Assembly: GCA_009922685.1 (NCBI GenBank)
Contig: RFVA01000020.1
Location: forward strand, 1 to 39,597
DNA: 39,597 nucleotides
Origin: Gammaproteobacteria bacterium
GTDB taxonomy: Bacteria; Pseudomonadota; Gammaproteobacteria; Methylococcales; Methylococcaceae
Direction: 5' to 3'
Shown: one piece after another, positions 36,745 to 39,597 of the stretch
Layout of the letters: each line of letters begins with the position of its first letter
Numbering within the stretch: the stretch's first letter is position 1
Made by a program: the position numbers and the translations under genes
Notes under the pieces: model-generated
Seen by the model: only the letters and a program-made list of their open reading frames with translations
Told to the model about the DNA's origin: nothing
Database searches by the model: none

Positions 36745-36778
36745 AAAAAAAACCCCGGCGGTCATGGGGCCGCAGGGG
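36745..36778 (-). terminator. Intrinsic terminator pointing in the minus direction
   Basis: Read on the minus strand, the stem CCCC.GCGG / CCGC.GGGG with an 8-nt loop is followed by eight T (A at 36745-36752 on the plus strand). The order fits Rho-independent termination of a leftward transcript. On the plus strand no T-run follows, so it is not an obvious engB terminator. No leftward gene is visible upstream of it. Confidence 0.6.
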
Positions 36779-36786
36779 TGTAGAAT

Positions 36787-36810
36787 GCCCTAAGGGGGGA
36801 TCTTTAGGGC
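36787..36810. repeat. Hairpin GCCCTAA / TTAGGGC
   Basis: The perfect 7-nt arms at 36787-36793 and 36804-36810 flank a 10-nt G-rich loop. It lies 8 nt to the right of the leftward terminator, so the two would be adjacent in a minus-strand RNA. The function is unknown. Confidence 0.45.
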
Positions 36811-36928
36811 AACCCGTCTCGGAGAGGTTTTTTGGGCTGTTTCTAAGACCCTTGCCATCCTCATTTGGTTCAAATCGATCACGGCTTTTTTATGCCCACC
36901 CGGCAAAAACCCTTGTTGAGAACCCTTC

Positions 36929-37330
36929 ATGACCATCAAAAAACTGATCACTGTCCATTTTCACCTCGCGGTGTTTGTTTCCATTGGCTTTGGCATTGCT
37001 GCATTCAATCAGCCTGATTGGGTGCTGGCTGATGAAGAAGGCCTCTTTGGTCCGTTGCGCAACAATCTGTTGTTCGCCGTGGCTTATTTGCTTCTTGGGC
37101 AAATTGGCCTTTGGGCGACCCGTTATCAAAAAGGTGGATATTTCGAGGCGTTATTGATGGGGTACACGTTTATGGCCACCGCCTTTGGCGCCAAGATCTA
37201 TGCCGATGTGAACGGAATGCCCGTCTCACCGGTCTTTGTGATGTCGCTTTATTACTTTGCGTTCGCGCATTTTCTCTATTATTTCCTTGCTAGACCGAAG
37301 GAGTTAGATTCCGATCCCACGGTGGGTTGA
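36929..37330 (+). CDS. Small integral membrane protein of unknown function
   Basis: I do not recognise this family. The 133-residue product has four likely transmembrane helices: LAVFVSIGFGIAAF, NNLLFAVAYLLLGQIGLWAT, EALLMGYTFMATAFGAKIYA and VFVMSLYYFAFAHFLYYFLA. Short polar loops and an acidic tail complete it. The ATG at 36929 has no strong Shine-Dalgarno, but hydrophobicity and codon use support a real gene. It follows engB by about 200 nt containing hairpins and precedes the phosphorylase gene. No motif gives a function. Topology is inferred only from hydrophobic stretches. Confidence 0.65.
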   Translation: MTIKKLITVHFHLAVFVSIGFGIAAFNQPDWVLADEEGLFGPLRNNLLFAVAYLLLGQIGLWATRYQKGGYFEALLMGYTFMATAFGAKIYADVNGMPVSPVFVMSLYYFAFAHFLYYFLARPKELDSDPTVG

Positions 37331-37357
37331 GGCGGACTGTGTGAATGGCGGCGCACG

Positions 37358-37386
37358 TTGACTTAAGACAAGGCATCCTCTTTAAC
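37358..37386 (+). promoter_or_regulatory. Sigma70-type promoter of the phosphorylase gene
   Basis: TTGACT at 37358-37363, a 17-nt spacer and TTTAAC at 37381-37386 match the -35 in five of six and the -10 in four of six positions. It lies 50 nt before the ATG at 37436 and gives a leader of plausible length. Confidence 0.5.
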
Positions 37387-37435
37387 CTTCTGGTGGTAAC
37401 ATCGGGGCGAGTTATCCTTTTCGCGCGGAGATTTG

Positions 37436-39597
37436 ATGAATAACACGAGCCACGTTCCTTTTCATCTGACCAGCCCATCTGGCCTTGAGATCAAGATCAA
37501 TGGCAATGGCTCGATCAGCCGCTTTGAATACAAAGATATTGTTCTCAATCTTTTTCCTGGGAATCAGATGGAGGGCGGGCTGAGCACGATTTATCTTCGT
37601 TACTTTGATCCTGAGGCTCGGGCAGTGCCCCTTTTTGGACCTCAAAGTGATGCCAGCTATCATCTCGATGCGGGTGCCTTTGTCGCCAAGGGGCGGTTCG
37701 AAGCGGTGCATTATGAGGTGCGCCTCGAACTGTCTTCGGAAGCGTTGGCCTGGTTCTGGCACGTGACCCTAAAGAATGTGGGTGAAGACGATCTTTCGGT
37801 CGATCTGATCCTCACCCAGGATATTGCCTTAGCGCCCTATGGTGCTATTCGGCTCAATGAGTACTACGTGAGCCAATACCTGGACCACACCGCCCTTGAC
37901 CATCATCAGCGGGGGACGGTCGTGGCGACTCGCCAAAATCTGGCGATGGGGGCTCGGAACCCTTGGTGCCTCATCGGCTCATTGGGGCGGGGCGTCAGCT
38001 ATGCGACGGATGCCCTCCAGATTGTTGGTGTCGGACGCCCTAAGGGGGTCGCAAAAGGCCTCGTTGAAGGGCTCCCAGGCTGCCGTTTGCAGCATGAACA
38101 TGCCATGGTGTCGATTCAGGATACGCCCATCAGCCTCAAGGCAGGGGAGACGGCACACGCCGGTTTCTTCGGTTGGCTGGAGGAGCACCATCCAGAAGCG
38201 ACATCCCCCTCGGATTTAATGTTTGTCGATCGTGCCTTGGGGTTGCTGCATGATCGGCCCCTCCTGGCCTTGCAGGAAGTCGAAATAGGGTCATCGCCGT
38301 CGCGGAGTTTGTTCGTCACAGCACCGGCCCTCAGTGCCGCCTCTCTAGAGGAGGCAGAGTTGGATCGCTGGTTTGGAGTGGAGCGCCGTGAAGTCGAGGT
38401 CGATCAGGGGGCCATTCTGTCGTTTTTTTATGGTCACAACCGCCATGTCGTTCTCCAGGCCAAAGATGAAAAAGTCCTAAGGCCCCATGGGCACATCATT
38501 CGGACCGGGGGGCTTTTTACACCGGATGAGGCGGTATTAACCTCGACGGTTTGGATGGACGGTGTTTTCCATTCAATGGTGACGCAGGGCCATGTCAGCA
38601 TCAATCGATTCCTCTCGACGACGCATACCTACCTCGGTCTGTTTAAGACCCATGGACAACGTATCTTCATCGAGACAGCGGCAGGTTGGAGACGACTCGA
38701 TAAGCCCTCCGCATTTGAAATGTCGCCGGAAGGGTGTCGCTGGTTCTACCGTCATCAGGGGGGCTTGCTGGTGGTTCGAAGTGAGGCCAAAACGGATCGC
38801 CACGAACTGACATTGAACCTCGAGGTCCTGGAAGGCGAGCCGGTTCGCTGCCTGATTAGCCACCATGTAGCCCTTAACGGGGATGATGGTCTGGTGCCCA
38901 TGGGGGCTCACTTTGAGGTGCGTGATGAGGGTGTTTTCTGTTGGGCCACCCCAGAGAGTGATGTTGGCCGGCGATTCCCAAAAGGCGGTTTCCTGATCAC
39001 CGCAGCGGATGGCACGGTGTTCGAATCAGTGAATAACGATGCGATCCTTTTTGAGGATGGGCAAAGCCGGGATGAGCCTTTCATCTGCCTTGTGACCGGC
39101 TGTCATCGTGCGATGGGACTGACGATCCATGGGCGTCTGGTCGAGGCCCGTGGACAACGGCCGGTGTCGACCCCGCAGTACTGGCGGGAAGCGACCAGCG
39201 GCTTGACGGTTGCCCAAGAGGCCCCACTCGGACTCCAGCGTTTGGCTGAGATTTTGCCTTGGTTTGCCCACAATGCCTTGATTCATTTTCTCGCGCCGCG
39301 GGGACTTGAACAGTATTCAGGCGGCGGTTGGGGAACCCGTGACGTGGCCCAGGGACCTGTAGAGTACCTATTGGGGATTGGTCAGTTTGAGCCGATCCGT
39401 GACCTTTTGGTCCGACTGTTCAGAAATCAGAACCCTGATGGTGATTGGCCTCAATGGTTCATGTTCTTCGAGCGTGAGCGGGGTATCCGGCCAGGCGACT
39501 CTCATGGGGACATCATTTTCTGGCCCTTACTGGCCCTTGGTCAGTACCTTCTTGCGACCGGGGATGCCTCCCTGCTCAGGGAAAAGATCCCGTTCTT
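37436..39597 (+). CDS. GH94-type glycoside phosphorylase, beta-1,2-oligoglucan phosphorylase-like (3' partial)
   Basis: The frame is open from ATG 37436 (GGAG 5 nt upstream) through the window end, giving 720 codons of a protein that is normally about 1,100 aa. The N-terminal half is a beta-sandwich-rich region (VPFHLTSPSGLEIKINGNGS, GGLSTIYLRYFDPEARAVPL). The start of the (alpha/alpha)6 domain has LPWFAHNALIHFLAPRGLEQ, SGGGWGTRDVAQGPVEYLL, NPDGDWPQWFMFFERERG and GDSHGDIIFWPLLALGQYL. These match the clan of GH94 phosphorylases that include 1,2-beta-oligoglucan phosphorylase; the Asp in GTRD (residue 636) may be the catalytic acid. No signal peptide is seen, so it is cytoplasmic. It would release glucose 1-phosphate, which phosphoglucomutase can use. 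Exact substrate is inferred. Confidence 0.83.
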   Translation, partial: MNNTSHVPFHLTSPSGLEIKINGNGSISRFEYKDIVLNLFPGNQMEGGLSTIYLRYFDPEARAVPLFGPQSDASYHLDAGAFVAKGRFEAVHYEVRLELSSEALAWFWHVTLKNVGEDDLSVDLILTQDIALAPYGAIRLNEYYVSQYLDHTALDHHQRGTVVATRQNLAMGARNPWCLIGSLGRGVSYATDALQIVGVGRPKGVAKGLVEGLPGCRLQHEHAMVSIQDTPISLKAGETAHAGFFGWLEEHHPEATSPSDLMFVDRALGLLHDRPLLALQEVEIGSSPSRSLFVTAPALSAASLEEAELDRWFGVERREVEVDQGAILSFFYGHNRHVVLQAKDEKVLRPHGHIIRTGGLFTPDEAVLTSTVWMDGVFHSMVTQGHVSINRFLSTTHTYLGLFKTHGQRIFIETAAGWRRLDKPSAFEMSPEGCRWFYRHQGGLLVVRSEAKTDRHELTLNLEVLEGEPVRCLISHHVALNGDDGLVPMGAHFEVRDEGVFCWATPESDVGRRFPKGGFLITAADGTVFESVNNDAILFEDGQSRDEPFICLVTGCHRAMGLTIHGRLVEARGQRPVSTPQYWREATSGLTVAQEAPLGLQRLAEILPWFAHNALIHFLAPRGLEQYSGGGWGTRDVAQGPVEYLLGIGQFEPIRDLLVRLFRNQNPDGDWPQWFMFFERERGIRPGDSHGDIIFWPLLALGQYLLATGDASLLREKIPF

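Noticed and set aside
36860-36890. GGTTCAAATC resembling a tRNA T-loop
   Set aside because: The flanking bases do not form a 5-bp T-stem, and no acceptor, D or anticodon arm fits around it.

Overview
This window looks like chromosomal DNA of a gammaproteobacterium. The evidence is gene content and order: surA-pdxA-rsmA, leuS-lptE-holA, hemC-hemD/X-hemY, and engB divergent from a cytochrome c4/dsbA pair are all arrangements known from that class, and LptE, BamA, SurA and an OprI-like lipoprotein show an outer membrane. GC is moderately high and genes are packed tightly, with many 4-nt overlaps and many GTG/TTG starts. I cannot name the genus. An early-branching lineage outside the enterics is plausible from the orphan bamA, the fused hemD-hemX and the eukaryote-type phosphoglucomutase, but that is inference.

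Layout. 1-3037 (+): surA (5' end cut by the window), pdxA, rsmA. 3034-4557 (-): phosphoglucomutase lacking the usual N-terminal motif. 4816-5070 (+): small abundant-type lipoprotein with a strong terminator. 5166-8723 (-): purD, then a ZnuD-like TonB receptor whose promoter carries two Zur-like boxes. 8887-9498 (+): MlaC-like protein. 9500-13076 (-): SH3-domain membrane protein, ilvD, argE. 13396-17290 (+): UDP-glucuronate 4-epimerase, mobB, moeA, rlmM. 17371-20836 (+): phoU and bamA. 20833-26972 (-): leuS, lptE, holA, proA, nadD. 27111-33734 (+): thiopurine methyltransferase family protein, hemC, hemD-hemX fusion, hemY and a Wzt-like ABC ATPase. 33735-34648: decayed toxin-antitoxin region on the minus strand. 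34649-35961 (-): dsbA, cytochrome c4. 36114-39597 (+): engB, a small membrane protein, and a large GH94-type phosphorylase cut by the window end.

Most of the window is housekeeping: envelope biogenesis (SurA, BamA, LptE, DsbA, MlaC, Lpp-like), cofactors (PLP, molybdopterin, NAD, haem), amino acids (IlvD, ArgE, ProA), purines (PurD), and rRNA, tRNA or ribosome functions (RsmA, RlmM, LeuS, EngB). Accessory-looking parts are the zinc receptor with its Zur control region, the sugar genes (epimerase, Wzt-like ATPase, phosphorylase), and the toxin-antitoxin remnant. In that remnant an antitoxin reading frame is split by an amber codon, a MazF/PemK-type toxin loses its C-terminus, and its tail overlaps a frameshifted BrnA-like antitoxin fragment. 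That mosaic is the least ordinary stretch. I saw no tRNA, rRNA, CRISPR array or insertion sequence.
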